Of a stretch of 64,000 bases of DNA, positions 24,246 through 36,655 are shown one piece after another. The position numbers were made by a program, and so were the translations under genes. Source of the stretch: Hydractinia symbiolongicarpus (Eukaryota; Cnidaria; Hydrozoa; Anthoathecata; Hydractiniidae). Within the stretch, counting starts at the first letter, position 1. Each line of letters begins with the position of its first letter. The stretch lies in the NCBI RefSeq assembly GCF_029227915.1, contig NC_079885.1:20533001-20597000 (forward strand), written 5' to 3'. The notes under the pieces were generated by a model. That model was not told the origin of the DNA and did no database searches. It saw only the letters and a list, made by a program, of their open reading frames with translations.

Positions 24246-25674
24246 CGAGAATACAATTTATTTCTTTGTGCCAATATTGTACCTACTAACTTCACTGGTA
24301 CCAAAACGTAAGAAATAATAGACAATAGCATTAAAAATAGAAGTAAGGTGACTGTAGTAAAATCACTAGTGTACAGCGAGCCTATTATATATAGACCTTT
24401 TAAGTTGTTTACATTTCCCATGGTAAGCCCTTTCAGTCTTAACAAATGCGTGGCAGGCAAAAAGATGCGGGCACTAGGTGATGTGAGGTTCCATGGAAAA
24501 AGTTGTTAGAGGCAGAAGGGCTTGCCACAAAGAATGCAAACATTCAAAAAGGTCTGATTATCTAAACAAATAATGATATGGCAACTACACTCCTCACACA
24601 AGTTCATGGTCTTGACTTTAAGGCATTACCTAAAACTTCTATGCAAAAGTTTTGGTGAAAAGGACAGGGTTTTACAAAAGGAATCAGCTAAATTGTTTTA
24701 GTACCAGAAGAGAAAACAGGAGATTTTTGTCGAAGAATTTCATGTGGTACTACTTTCGGTTGAGGAAAAATAGACTTTTCAAGGGTAAACTCTCACAGAC
24801 GAAGCTTTGTTTAAACAAGAACTACAGGCATTTGAACTGATGTAAAGCTAAAATAGCAGAACTACACAATATGGTAGGTTTGAAGCTAGAAAACAAAACG
24901 TTTTTGTGCATTATTAAGTTTACATTTAAAACTTCTTAGGGGAAATTGTTTGTGATTATTTTCTTACTATCACTTTTATTAACAACATCTAAATCAAAAA
25001 ATAATAGTGGTGTAACACCATTGGAAGAAAAACAAAAGATGTATTTGTTACTTGGTCCAGAAATGTTAATTGTTACCACCCTATTCTGTATATTGGAAGT
25101 GAAACAGATTAATGTTTCACCAGTATCTCCCAAATTTCTTGATTCAGAATATCACACTTTTGCCAAAATTTTTAACTTTTTAATGGACAGAAATGGACAG
25201 AAGTCCCTTATCACTGACTGTTACTTGATGCACCTTCCTTTCGTCCAACGCGTGATACGCTTTCGTGACGAGATATTTGTCCGACATAAAGTCGGGCGAA
25301 GCTTCGTTTACTCGAACTTAGCCCTACATGGTGCTAAAAGTAATGCGTCGACGTAACGTGTCGACGTTAGACAGGCCATCTCGGTTGCCGAAAAGGGAGA
25401 AAACGAAAGTGTTTTTTGTTTATGATGGCGGACGGATGTCTTGTGATTTTCAAGCTTGACCTGTCAAATTGTAAATTTAAATATACTCATACTTTTAGCT
25501 AGTTATCCTAAGTTGTTTCCATACTGCCTTAAAATTGATTGTATATGTTGCTATTTTTTATTTATTACCTAACTAGCTAGCGCTAATGTTGCTGGGTTTT
25601 TTTGTTTTAGACTGTTTAGCTAGCTGGCTGGGCTAGAAAGTAAAAATACAAAAACTTTCCTGTTATAAAAAAAG
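24246..25674. other. Intergenic, upstream of NRF gene 1
   Basis: An open plus frame at 24946-25356 begins with a hydrophobic stretch but has no ATG at its start and no splice partner that I can find, so I do not call it. The last 100 bp before 25675 probably hold the 5' UTR of the NRF gene. Confidence 0.5.
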
Positions 25675-28600
25675 ATGGCTGTGAGGTGTTCACTAACTCA
25701 GGGACTATATTTGTGTATTATCTTACTGGTACAAACTATAACTATCAATTCCCAAGTTCATTTGAGAAATCTCCTTTTACACATGACTTTTCATCATAAT
25801 CCAACTTCCAAAGTTGCTGATTATAATATTGCAATGATTAGAGAGAGAATTGAACATGTAGATGTTAAAAAAGCTTTGGAACATACAATGCTTTCAAATA
25901 ATACAAACTCATGTTTATATAGCGTGTTAGAAGCAAGCAGAAGTGAAAAATTTTTGTGTAAGTATATCTATATATGTAAACCAAGAATCCTTGAAATATT
26001 GTTTGTTCTTGAAACGCCCTCCAACTGACTATTAAAAGTTTAGACAAATCCTGGAATATTTCATCAACAAGGAATTTTACCACTTCCATGATGTTGCCGT
26101 TATCATTAAAGTTGCTAAATATTAAAACAAACTGTTTGTGAAGCTTTCATGTCACACCAAACTATTTCTCCATTTTTTGTTACTAGTTTAAGTAGCAAAG
26201 CTGATTTCTCAGACAGACAGGCAGGCAGATGTAGCGTATTACTATAAGAATGATTAAACAATCCTAATAATAAATATAGTTTATGGTTTGTATTTCAGAC
26301 TTTGATGCTTCTGGCAAGATTAGGTCTAACATAAAAGGCGGTAATGTGCATTGGTTTGGCAGTTATCAAGAATGTATGGACAACAGAGGATCACACTATT
26401 GTGCTATGTCTAACATTAAAATCACTAATATAGTTAGTAATCTGTAATTTTAATAATATTTGTACTGGTGTGATGCATTTAACGCTTGCGGTCACAATCA
26501 CAAAATTTTTTCACAGCATTTCATAACTCAAGAAACTCTTATTTAATTATATAACTTAAAAACTTCACCTTGTTGAAAAAGTTAGAAAGTTGAAAAAAAA
26601 CATGATTTTAAATTTGTATGCTGCATATCAAATTTTTCCAAAATTCTTCTAACAATTTATTGGCAACCTGTAATTTCATAAAAAAAATTTGTTTGTGATG
26701 TAAAATATGGTCAGGTTACCCATCCCCCAACAAACTTTCTTCACCACTGTGTACACAGGACAGTATATTTGATCTATTATTGATATTTTTACTACCTGTT
26801 AAAATATCCATCCTATATAAATTTAGCCGGTTTTACTTGGTCTGTGTATGCCAGAGATATGTGAAGCAGATGATGTAACTGAAATACTCACAGAACTTTC
26901 AAAAGGTTTGTTTTATCTGAAAAAGAATAATACTTTAATTTGATGGGCCTTTCTACTATTTCTTTGTTATTCATTTTTTCTTTTAATAAAAGCTAAATTG
27001 ATTCAACTTTTAGTTGATCGAATCGGAACGGAACACTTTATCAACCTATTAGATTTAAGAAATCACAATTGTTTTTCATATGCATTATTTCAATTAGTGT
27101 TTAAGGAGTTACCTAAGAAAAAATCAGAAAAGAAAACTGTAATGTGTCAATTAGAAGAAGCTCCCATAAAATAAGCAACTTTATATATAATGGGCACATT
27201 CAGCAAAATGTTGTTATAAAGAGTATCGAAAAAACTGTTGTAAATACCTAATATTTTCTGTTGTTTTTTAAAAAAGCATCTCCTTTGAATAAGCACACAG
27301 TTCTAATAAGGAACAGTGCATGAATTGACGTATCTTGATAAGATACAGGTATATGTTCAAAGCAATTATTATTGTTGAATTAAACCATAAAAAGCTGTAT
27401 CCCAAGTAAATGTTTTTTTTGTTTTAGTTTTAAAGTCTGGAAATTTTTCATTGCTTACTGTTTATCGTAACAACCAATCTTTGAAACAGTATGGAACTGA
27501 TGCTGTCTGCTATGATAAAGAAAAGACTTACAGCACTGGTGCTATTGTGATGATGTAGGTGTGGTGTTTTATTTGTTGATATTTTTTCATATTATGAATT
27601 GGAAAATGTGTGTTGTAAAATATTATTAACCAAAACAATGTCATAAGCATATATTGTTGGAATCTTAGTTAAACATATAAAAAGGTTTACCAAATATCTT
27701 AAAATAATATAAATACCATCATGTTAGAGTTTGTTCTAGGCCTAAAATAAACTCACTGGTTTGTGACATGATAATATTTATATTATTAATTCCTAACAAA
27801 TGAATTGTAATATTTTTATAATGTTTTTTAATTTAATTGTCAGGACTTTTAAAATCTGTGTTAAGGATTGCTTGAACCAAAAATGTTTTTTACTACTTTG
27901 GCATTATATTTTTTACTGTCTGTACAAAAATCTTAATTTTCTTTCCTTTTTTTATAGATCAATTTCTGCTTTCATTTTGTTGTTATGTGTGCTGGGATCT
28001 ATAACTGAAATCATTTACAATTATGTAAAGTCTAGAGCTAAGGAAGATTACATGTTTTATGTGGATGAGGAAGATGAACAGTTTTCTAATGTAGTAAATC
28101 ACAAAGACGACAACATCATGAAAGAAAACAACAGAGTGAACATTTCAATGCACACTGTGAATGTCGAAGATGAAGGTTAGATTACAGATTACATTTAGTC
28201 AGGGCGAGAATACATGTAACCAGGGCCAGATAACATGTAGCTAGATTAAAAATATAACTTTTAGAGCAAGAAGCAAAAAAACTTGAAAATAAGAAAAATT
28301 ATTTTATCCTTTTGATTCTTATTTTTAAAGCTTTTCTTAGATATGTTTTGTATTTTTAAAAAGCTATTCCATATGTACAAAGTTATGGCACATGAGCAGC
28401 TCGCACAACCTCAATATGAAAATATCCATGTAAACACAACAAAGTTTCATAGCATGTTGAAACCTTGGTAAATTTTAGTTCAGTTTATATGTTAGTATTT
28501 TTTCCACTATCTCAGCCTTTGGTGTTACAAAGGTAAAAGAAGAAAAAAATCTTACTGTGCAAAGTAAGTCTAACATGTTACATGTAGAGAATATACACAA

Positions 28601-31600
28601 TTTATCTTTAAATAAATAAATAATTTTAGAGCTGAGGTTTCACTTTGCATTGCTGTTTTGTATAACCAGGAGCAAAACTTCCATTGTAGGTGAAGTGAAA
28701 TTCATCACAGTGGAATTGTACACATAACTGTCTAACAGATTATTTAGCATGATTTTATTTTATAAATTATTTACCATATCTTGCTACTATTTGCACTGAT
28801 TTTATTTTTTTATCTTTGCCTTGCAAAGTAGTTTCTATATCTAAAAGTTATCTAAAAATTATATCTTCAGTTTTATTTGATCTATTATTTATCATTTGCC
28901 CCAAACAAATTCTTTAGTAATTGTTTAAAATTCAGACCATTTTTGGGGCGATATTTTAAATTTTGCATTGTTTATAAAAAAGTATAGTGTTAATACACTT
29001 GCAATATTGCCTGTCAATAAAACTTTGTTTGTATCCTGCTGTTCTCTTTCTTCTAGGAAGCTGTTTTGTGAAATTTCTCCTGTGTTTTTCGCTGATTAAA
29101 AACACAAAAACGTTATTTGATACCACAGTGCCCCCTGGTGCGATAACATGTATAAATGGTATTCGAACATTATCAATCACTTGGGTCATCCAAGGTCACG
29201 TTCTTGTTTTTGGCCTTGCAAATATAGGTAAGCATGGTATTGTTAGAATACGAGATTTAATGTTACCTTTTAAGCTCTAGTAAGTAGCAGGAAAATGTTT
29301 TTTAGACATTGCTCTGGATAAAAAAAATTTGCAATACATGATTTATAGATTATTTAAATGGTCTGAGTACATTATATAATACCTTTCTTAACAATATTTT
29401 TTGTTGCTGTTACTACATATTGTCAAAAAGCAGCTAAGTTTTAGTTCAGTCATATGCATATGGTATGCTTTTTATCAGTGTTTCATGCTAAAAACAGTAA
29501 AAACACATAGTTATTTGACTGTTCTATAGGTTTTTGCTGGTAATGGATTGCCATAAATTGCCAAGTATTTTTGTATTTGGGTTCCAGTTGGATTCATCAA
29601 TACAAGAGTTTCAAATTAGTGCTTGTTTTGAAGCAAACATTGTCAAGCGCCAGTACATGTAAAGCATGGCTTTTCTTTTTTTTCTGCTAGCTAGATAAAT
29701 GGCTAACTGGATTTTCATTTTCAAAGCCTGATACATTCGACATACTTTCGTTTAAATTCCCTGACTTTTATTGTTATTGACCCTTTCATAAATTCCCCTT
29801 TAATTAATGTCCCCTAGAAATGATCATCCCCTAACAGGGTGTTTATCTTAAACATAACGCAAATATTGATTTTTGGACAATGTTTAAAAAGTACCTTTGT
29901 AAAAACCAATTTAAAATATCGGAAAAAGATATGGTGGATGTTCTAATGCAATTGATGATAATGTAAATATGTATAAAAAGTTTTCTCTTGCCAATGGAAC
30001 ACCCATTGGCAAGAGAAAAGAAAAAAATACAAGGTTTACTAAGCACCTCCTTGAATAGACTCTGTCTAAAATCAAAATAATTAAACGCCCCAAGAAAACA
30101 GCACATTAAAACATGATAAGCTTTTATGCTTATAGTAATGAGTTAAACATATGGACAAGCAACAATGTACAAGAAATCCTAAAAGTGTATCCTTGAGATA
30201 TAAAATTGACAAATAAATTTGAAACTCAAAAGTAGTGTTGTCTATACCCATCGAGCTGACACATGAAACTCATCATATTATTCTGTTCAACAGGAATTCT
30301 TTTAAAGGTTTTAAAGCACCAGATAAAAATATACTTTCATGGATACAAGAAAGCTCATGTTCTTTCTGTCAACAAAATGAATTAAATATAGCTATTATAC
30401 TGTTTGTTAGAGCTTTTTTTTAGAACTTTGACTAGGGCATATAAAGGAAATGATTCCGCAGTTCAAAGCAGTCATACTCCATAACAATAATATATATGTA
30501 TATATATATACAACTACTTTTACCTATATGCTGTAGCTAGCTACATCAATTAGGCTTTTCAGTCTGCAATGGTACAGTGGTTATCTATCCATATTTTTAT
30601 TCTATAAGATGGAATTACCTAATTTAAGAAATTGTTAAACAGATATTTAGATATTTTCACTTTTAAAATTGATTCATACTACTAATTTATTTAACACGAC
30701 ATCAAAACAAAGTTTAGTTTGAAACCCGTGTATTTATGTTTAGATCACACTTATATCTTTTTTGAACTTTCTGTCATTTTTGTTTGTTAGATAACGCTGC
30801 AAGTATTTTTGCTACTTGGCTTCCACGATTCACCATGCAAACACTGCTCAATGCACCCGTATCTGTTGATTCCTTTTTCTTCTTAAGGTTTGTGTATTGA
30901 CGGAAACTGATAAAAATTCTGCTCTTGCTAAATGTGTGTTATTTATGTCATTTTGGTAAAGTCTAAAAATATCACGGAATATAATTGGGACCTTTTTTAA
31001 TAATTTAGTTCTTTTTTATTGTTTAGCGGACTACTTGTTGGGTACTTGAGCATGAAAAGATTTGAGTTGAAAGGAAATTTACCACTGCTTCGGTACTACT
31101 TGCATCGTTATATCAGGTGTGTATTTTGTCTCTACTATGTTGACTATCTTCTACAATTTGCAGTTCTATGCCACTATTTCTATTAGCAATAATGGTAGCC
31201 AAAATGGTGTTCATATAAATAGTGCACAAAATATGTACAATGACCGGTGTTGCTGGAGATCTATAATATCTAATGCTCATTTTAAGCTAGATTAGACAAC
31301 CTCTTGCAACATCCTTCGGCCCATGGTGCGCCATCTCCCCAATTTCCCTTAAATGGCTTAAGTTAACCCAGGGAACATTTACTCACCCATATTAAATTAC
31401 TGTCAAGAGGAATCGAACCTTGGTCTCCCGCATAAAGCGCGAGAGTTATATGACCACTAAGGTACGGGCAGCCACACTATTTTTACCCTTTATGTTCATT
31501 TTTACTTATTTAAATATTTTTCACAATTTACCAATGGGAGCATAATGTCTACTTTGTTTTAGGCTGACACCATCATATGCATTCTTGATTTTCTTTGCTA

Positions 31601-34600
31601 CCTATGTATTCCCGATAATAGCGGACGGACCGTTTTGGTTTACCCAAGCTCCTACGTCAATGCAGACACAGAATTGTGTAAAATATTGGTGGACAAACTT
31701 ACTTTATATCAACAATTTTTATCCTGATGACCAATCAAAGATGGTGAGTGTTCGTTTGTTAGAATTGAAAGAAACATGATCCACCTCAAATTAACACGTG
31801 TGAATTGTGTGTTTTTAGTGTTACCCAGTCAGTTGGTATCTAGCGAATGACATGCAGTTTTATGTTATCAGTCCCATAATCCTTTGGTGTATGTACAAGT
31901 ACGTATTTTTTTATCGTCATTCTGTGGTTTATGTATCTACTGGTGACAGTAGTTGCAGCTTTCCGTTCAAATGTTCATGGTCGCAGCACTCAATGTTTAC
32001 ACATCGGCGGTCAATACCGCGAAATTTCTATTACATTTAAGATTAAGTTGTTAAAAAAATTAACCAGCTCCAAACACTGCGAAAATGCATGCGTCTGACT
32101 GGAAGAAAATTCTAATTTGCATGTTTAGATACTGAACTCTGGGAGCTGTGACCAATAACGCCTAAATGCAGCTTTTAAGCTTTTAATTTTCATTCATTCA
32201 TTCTTTATTCGTTCCTAGATTCGTTCATTTATTCATTCATTCATTCATTCTTACATTCGTTCATTTTTACATTCGTTCATTTATTCATTCGTACATTCGT
32301 TCTTTATTCGTTTGTTCGTTCATGCATCCATTCATTTGAAAAACACAATTATAGTCGAGCACATTTTAATCACCGACCATATGTTATCATGTTTATGAAC
32401 TCGTCAATCTAATACATCGTCATTATTTGATATTCTTTCTTTTAGATTCAAATGGATTGGCGTTTTCGTAGCAAATGGTTCGTTGTTATTGGCTAGTCTG
32501 ATCACAAATGGTGCTTTGATGTATAAAGATAATGCTTCACCAGTGTTCTATCAAAAAGGGGTCAATTTATTGGACCCTAAGTAAGTTTGATGTATAATAT
32601 TTATATTTATCTCTATCCATCTGCGACCTGTCGATGTAAACAAAACTTAAAAAGGTTACTTTTATCTTTTTAATCATTTTATTTTCAACTTTTAGCTCAC
32701 CAGTTCTCAGATATCAGAAATATCTTTATGAAAAACCGTGGACACGCATTATGCCATATTTGGTTGGCCTCGTTCTCGGTTATGTCATAATGCAGAAACA
32801 TAACATTAGAAAATTCAAATATGTAAGTCTACATTACGGAGATAATTTTATACCGGCGTTAACCGTTGCAGGATTAAATAAATAAATATTTCCGAATGTC
32901 ACATCAAAACCACACTGAAGGCAATAAGGCGAAAAAATAAGTTGCCGAAACTTTTTAATTTTTCTCTAACGCAAAATTTATGCACAGCTAAAAAGTAGCT
33001 GAGGTTCAATTTTTCTTTATCGCAAAATTTAAGTACAGTTAAAAAGTAGCTGGAGAATGCAGAAGTATGGCATACAAGTAAATACAATTTTTTTTATTGT
33101 GCTATGCCTGCTAAACAGGGGTGTTGGCTGCAAGAGCAACCTCTTTAAACAGTCATGGCGCTATCAGATATGAAGTAACGCCCTTTTTTATATATATGAA
33201 GTATCGTGTAAGATTATGACAACCGGTGAACATTTTATGTGAATTGCCATAATGTTTACCTCGTGGAGAATCCTAAATTTACGGAAACGTTAAACAACAG
33301 GTGACAGGCAAAAGTAAAAATACCACAGAAAATCTATTATTGTTGTTGTTTAGCCATTATATTCACTTGGATGGTTTCTTGCAGTTGGGACGGGCATTGC
33401 TTGTGTGTATGGTCCATTCACTGCAACCCAGGAAGCTTGGAATCAAGCTACTAACATCACGTATGGTGTCATGTTCAGATTTGTGTGGGCACTTGCACTT
33501 GCTTGGGTCGTATATGCATGCCATAATGGCTATGGAGGTGTGTTACATGAATGCGTAGATGAATGTTTTTTTAAGAACTTTTAAATTTTTTAAACTCGTA
33601 TTTGGGTTGTCTTATGTATATTTAAATAAGCAATGTCAAAGATATGGCTGATGTGAATGTCCATTCCTATAGTTTTTACATGTGGTGTACAAAAGCAGAA
33701 TGTTCACGCCAAATTTCACAAAGCAACGACAAAAATACCTGTATGTTATTTTTATTAAGAATAAAGAAATGAGCATCTAAAAATAAAAATATATAATGTG
33801 ATATTAGGCTAATTTTAGGTAAGAAGTCTGGAAACTAAAATAATTCTCGTTTTTAAGTAATCTTGTTAGAATAGTGGTAGTAGATGATCTTGTCAGTGTT
33901 GCCGTTAGATTTTTTTTTTACTGTTCCATTGATAACCTTCGTGAAACTTTTTTCCTGTCGAGATTAAACAAATTTTACTATTATTGCTTTTTCTACTTTT
34001 TTACCACTGTTAAAAATAACATGATCTTATGACATATATATTTTTTTAGGTCTTGTGAATGATTTTTTGAGTTGGAAGGCATTCATACCTCTCAGCAGGT
34101 TGACATATTCGACCTATCTAACGCATGCGATGGTTATTCTGTTGTTTTTTGGAGCCTCTCAGACAGCAGTGGATTTAACTTTACTTAACTACGTATGTAA
34201 TGTTTTTACTAACATGTTGTTAAGCACTCTTTGGGTGTAGGGAGTAAGTGAAGGGGGGGGGGGAGGTGGTGTAAGTGAAGAGAGGAGGTGATAGAGCTTT
34301 TGTAGTTTAGCTCACATCTGTTTTAAAACCAGGTTTAATCATTACATCGTATTCCTTGAAAAAGTTGCTTACAATGAATTCAAATCATCAACATCAAATC
34401 ACTAGTTGAGACTACACAGGGACGTTTGGAGAGTTTAGGGTGTAAGGGGGAGGGGAAGTGCCACCCACCCTGTTACTACACAGCCTTCTCATTTTATAAT
34501 GCTACGGGAAAACAGGATCCTTCAGATGCAGAAGAAAAACAGAAAAAAGTGACTAACAGATAGCCACTGCAGAACATTGTTGTACACTGAACAACATGCA

Positions 34601-34755
34601 TTAGTATTGTCTACGCACTCTGCTAATTTTGTGTTTGTTTTTAGGTGTATATTTGCTCTGGTATCACCGTGTTATCTTTCGCTGCTGCATATATCGTCTC
34701 TGTGTGCATCGAGTATCCTGTGTTTAACCTGGAGAAGCTGTTGTTAAAATTTTAG
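25675..34755 (+). CDS. nrf-6-like: NRF-6-like membrane acyltransferase, gene 1 (complete)
   Basis: NRF-6 (nose resistant to fluoxetine) proteins are multi-pass membrane proteins of the acyltransferase-3 superfamily, linked in C. elegans to uptake or transport of lipids and drugs. Fifteen constitutive exons sum to 719 codons plus stop: 25675-25957, 26299-26432, 26827-26905, 27428-27554, 27958-28175, 29057-29227, 30791-30887, 31027-31116, 31563-31743, 31819-31898, 32446-32580, 32696-32822, 33354-33537, 34050-34192, 34645-34755. A signal peptide (about 1-27) leads into the Cys-containing extracellular NRF domain (HWFGSYQECM, LCMPEIC, DAVCYD). A membrane segment and charged loop follow, then the acyltransferase core starting INGIRTLSITWVIQGH, with many membrane helices. 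Every junction keeps phase. The exon layout matches NRF gene 2. Confidence 0.92.
28516..28563 (+). other. Possible 48-nt cassette exon of NRF gene 1
   Basis: It is preceded by CTCAG and followed by GTAAGT. It starts and ends in phase 1, so it could be included or skipped without changing the frame between exons 27958-28175 and 29057-29227. It would add 16 mostly charged residues (FGVTKVKEEKNLTV) to the loop before the acyltransferase core. NRF gene 2 shows no equivalent. Prediction only. Confidence 0.45.
31265..31475 (-). repeat. SINE copy in an intron of NRF gene 1
   Basis: Read on the minus strand it has GTGGTCATATAACTC, GGGAGACCAAGGTTCGATTCC (B-box), then the GTGAGTAAATG...GGGAAATTGGGGAGATGG body shared with the repeats at 3573 and 6180. 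It lies in the intron between exons ending at 31116 and starting at 31563. Confidence 0.7.
32195..32335. repeat. ATTC/GTTC tetranucleotide microsatellite
   Basis: Imperfect runs of CATTCATT and CGTTCATT in an intron of NRF gene 1. A similar run lies at 46505-46610. Confidence 0.8.
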
Positions 34756-36571
34756 AATGTTTAGATTTGTAAATTTAAGGTGTTTAAGAATAATTTTATA
34801 AGAATAATGAGGCTAAAAAAAAATTTTGATAAATAAGGTTAAAAATTACAAGGCTGATTTTTATCCTTTTTTACCATACATAAACGGGGAGAAATTTATT
34901 TTTATTAATTTTAAAGCAAATTCTGCCGAATGATAATTATGCAAAGAATATACAGATAAAAGATATAAATTTTTTAGAAAGTATAAATTTGTTGAAGTTG
35001 TGAAGTCGACAATAAAACTGGTTTCAATTTTGTTCATGTTTGGTTTTATAAACTTTAGGTTATAGTATGTATACATATAGTAATTTTATTGATTTTTTAT
35101 CGTCATTAAAAGGTCTATGGCCTTACTTGTATTTATTTTTGTGCTTTAGTAGTTACAAGGGTATACATTTTCGTACTGCACTCGCTCATAGTAATTCACA
35201 CCCTAGTTTTAACACAAGTTTGATTATCGTTGTCATTTGAAAGTCGTTTTTAACAAACCGAACCTGCAATAAGCAATTGAAATAAGGCTTATAATTCTAA
35301 ACATTACAGCGTAATTGAAGCTGATGTAACTGTAAGAATTAGTATTAACTTTATACAAAAATAAAATAATATAATTTCGGAATATTTTGAAAAGAAATGA
35401 TCTGTATTTTTTTTTGTAAATTAGATTCTCGCCTTTTGTTACAAGTATTTTGATTTAATTCTTAGCTTGTGTAAGAGCATAATCAGTTTAAATACGTATC
35501 TTATGAGCTCGCTCAAGGTAAGAAAGGATAGTTTGTTACACTTTGTGTCTTTCACTTGATTTTAAAATTAAAAAGGAAGAATTCGTATGGATTAAAAGTG
35601 GAATATTGTCCTGCCGGAAATTTGGCATTTTAATATAAAAAGAAATCGCATTGTTTCTATACTGGCATTCTTTGGCATTTCATGTATTGGCATTTAGATT
35701 TTGGATATGTTTTTCTTCTCGTTATGATGGGTCCTTTTTGCATTAGTGTCGATTGACTAAGAGCAGGTTGCTGCTACAGAGTGTTATGTTGGGAAAGGAG
35801 GGAGTATGGAGTAATTTTTCTACGTAGGGTATTTTTATTTCTCAGTATGCTATTCATTGCTTAGGGGAATAAACTCGACAATTTTTTCTTAGCGCTCAAC
35901 CATGGTGGACACTATTTTGTGGCTCCTCCACTTCAAAAACCGTGTCGTGATACGCCATCAACTTAACACTGAGTTTGTGAAATTACGAGCACGTGCCACC
36001 TCCACGACAAACTTTTAGACTTTGAATTAAAAGAATTAAATATTAACGGTTAATGAGAACATTGAAAATGATTGCACCCTCCCCCCGCCCTTCTCTTTTG
36101 TGTGAAATCTTTCCTAGCGTATGAATATAATTAAGAACTAAATACGGCTGAATCCTGAAGCTGTGTTCTTACAAGAAAAAATATTATTATTGAAATATTA
36201 TTATTGAATAACAACCAGCTTCAAATGAAATTCCATTGGTTCTTGTATAAAAAACCCGTGCATTTTGAAGTGCACTTGGTCGTATAAAGAAAAAATGAAG
36301 TCATTGAATTATTTTTGTATAAACAGAAAATTTTTACCATATTACTATTGTTTGTATAGTAGACATTTTATTTAAAGGACATATTGTGTCTCAATAACAT
36401 CACGTGATTCTGTGCAAATGTTGCACCATCAGTTATTTGTTCTTCATTTTACAGCGTATATGTTGAACTTAGCTAACATTTATTAGCGATACTACAATCT
36501 ACAGAAGTGGTTTAATAGTACATTTCTCTGCTGTTTTTGTTATTGTATATTGATATCAGCTTAAAGATCGT
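32612..36571 (+). repeat. Tandem duplication, left unit (3,960 bp)
   Basis: This unit starts in an intron of NRF gene 1 and ends about 1.8 kb after its stop codon. It is repeated directly from 36572. The breakpoints share TCTA (32612-32615, 36572-36575, 45874-45877). The part 32612-35115 appears almost identical to 36572-39075 (I saw one substitution), while 35116-36571 differs from its partner by many substitutions and indels. Confidence 0.9.
35011..35016 (+). promoter_or_regulatory. Candidate poly(A) signal of NRF gene 1
   Basis: AATAAA lies 256 bases after the stop codon of NRF gene 1. The same hexamer is present in the duplicated copy at 38971-38976. Confidence 0.4.
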
Positions 36572-36655
36572 TCTATCCATCTGCGACCTGTCGATGTAAA
36601 CAAAACTTAAAAAGGTTACTTTTATCTTTTTAATCATTTTATTTTCAACTTTTAG

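Noticed and set aside
24946-25356. 136-codon plus-strand ORF with a hydrophobic start
   Set aside because: No ATG at its start, no clear splice partner, and no recognisable motif.
32899-33087. Minus-strand ORF repeated exactly at 36859-37047
   Set aside because: It lies in an intron of NRF gene 1 and is repeated only because of the tandem duplication.
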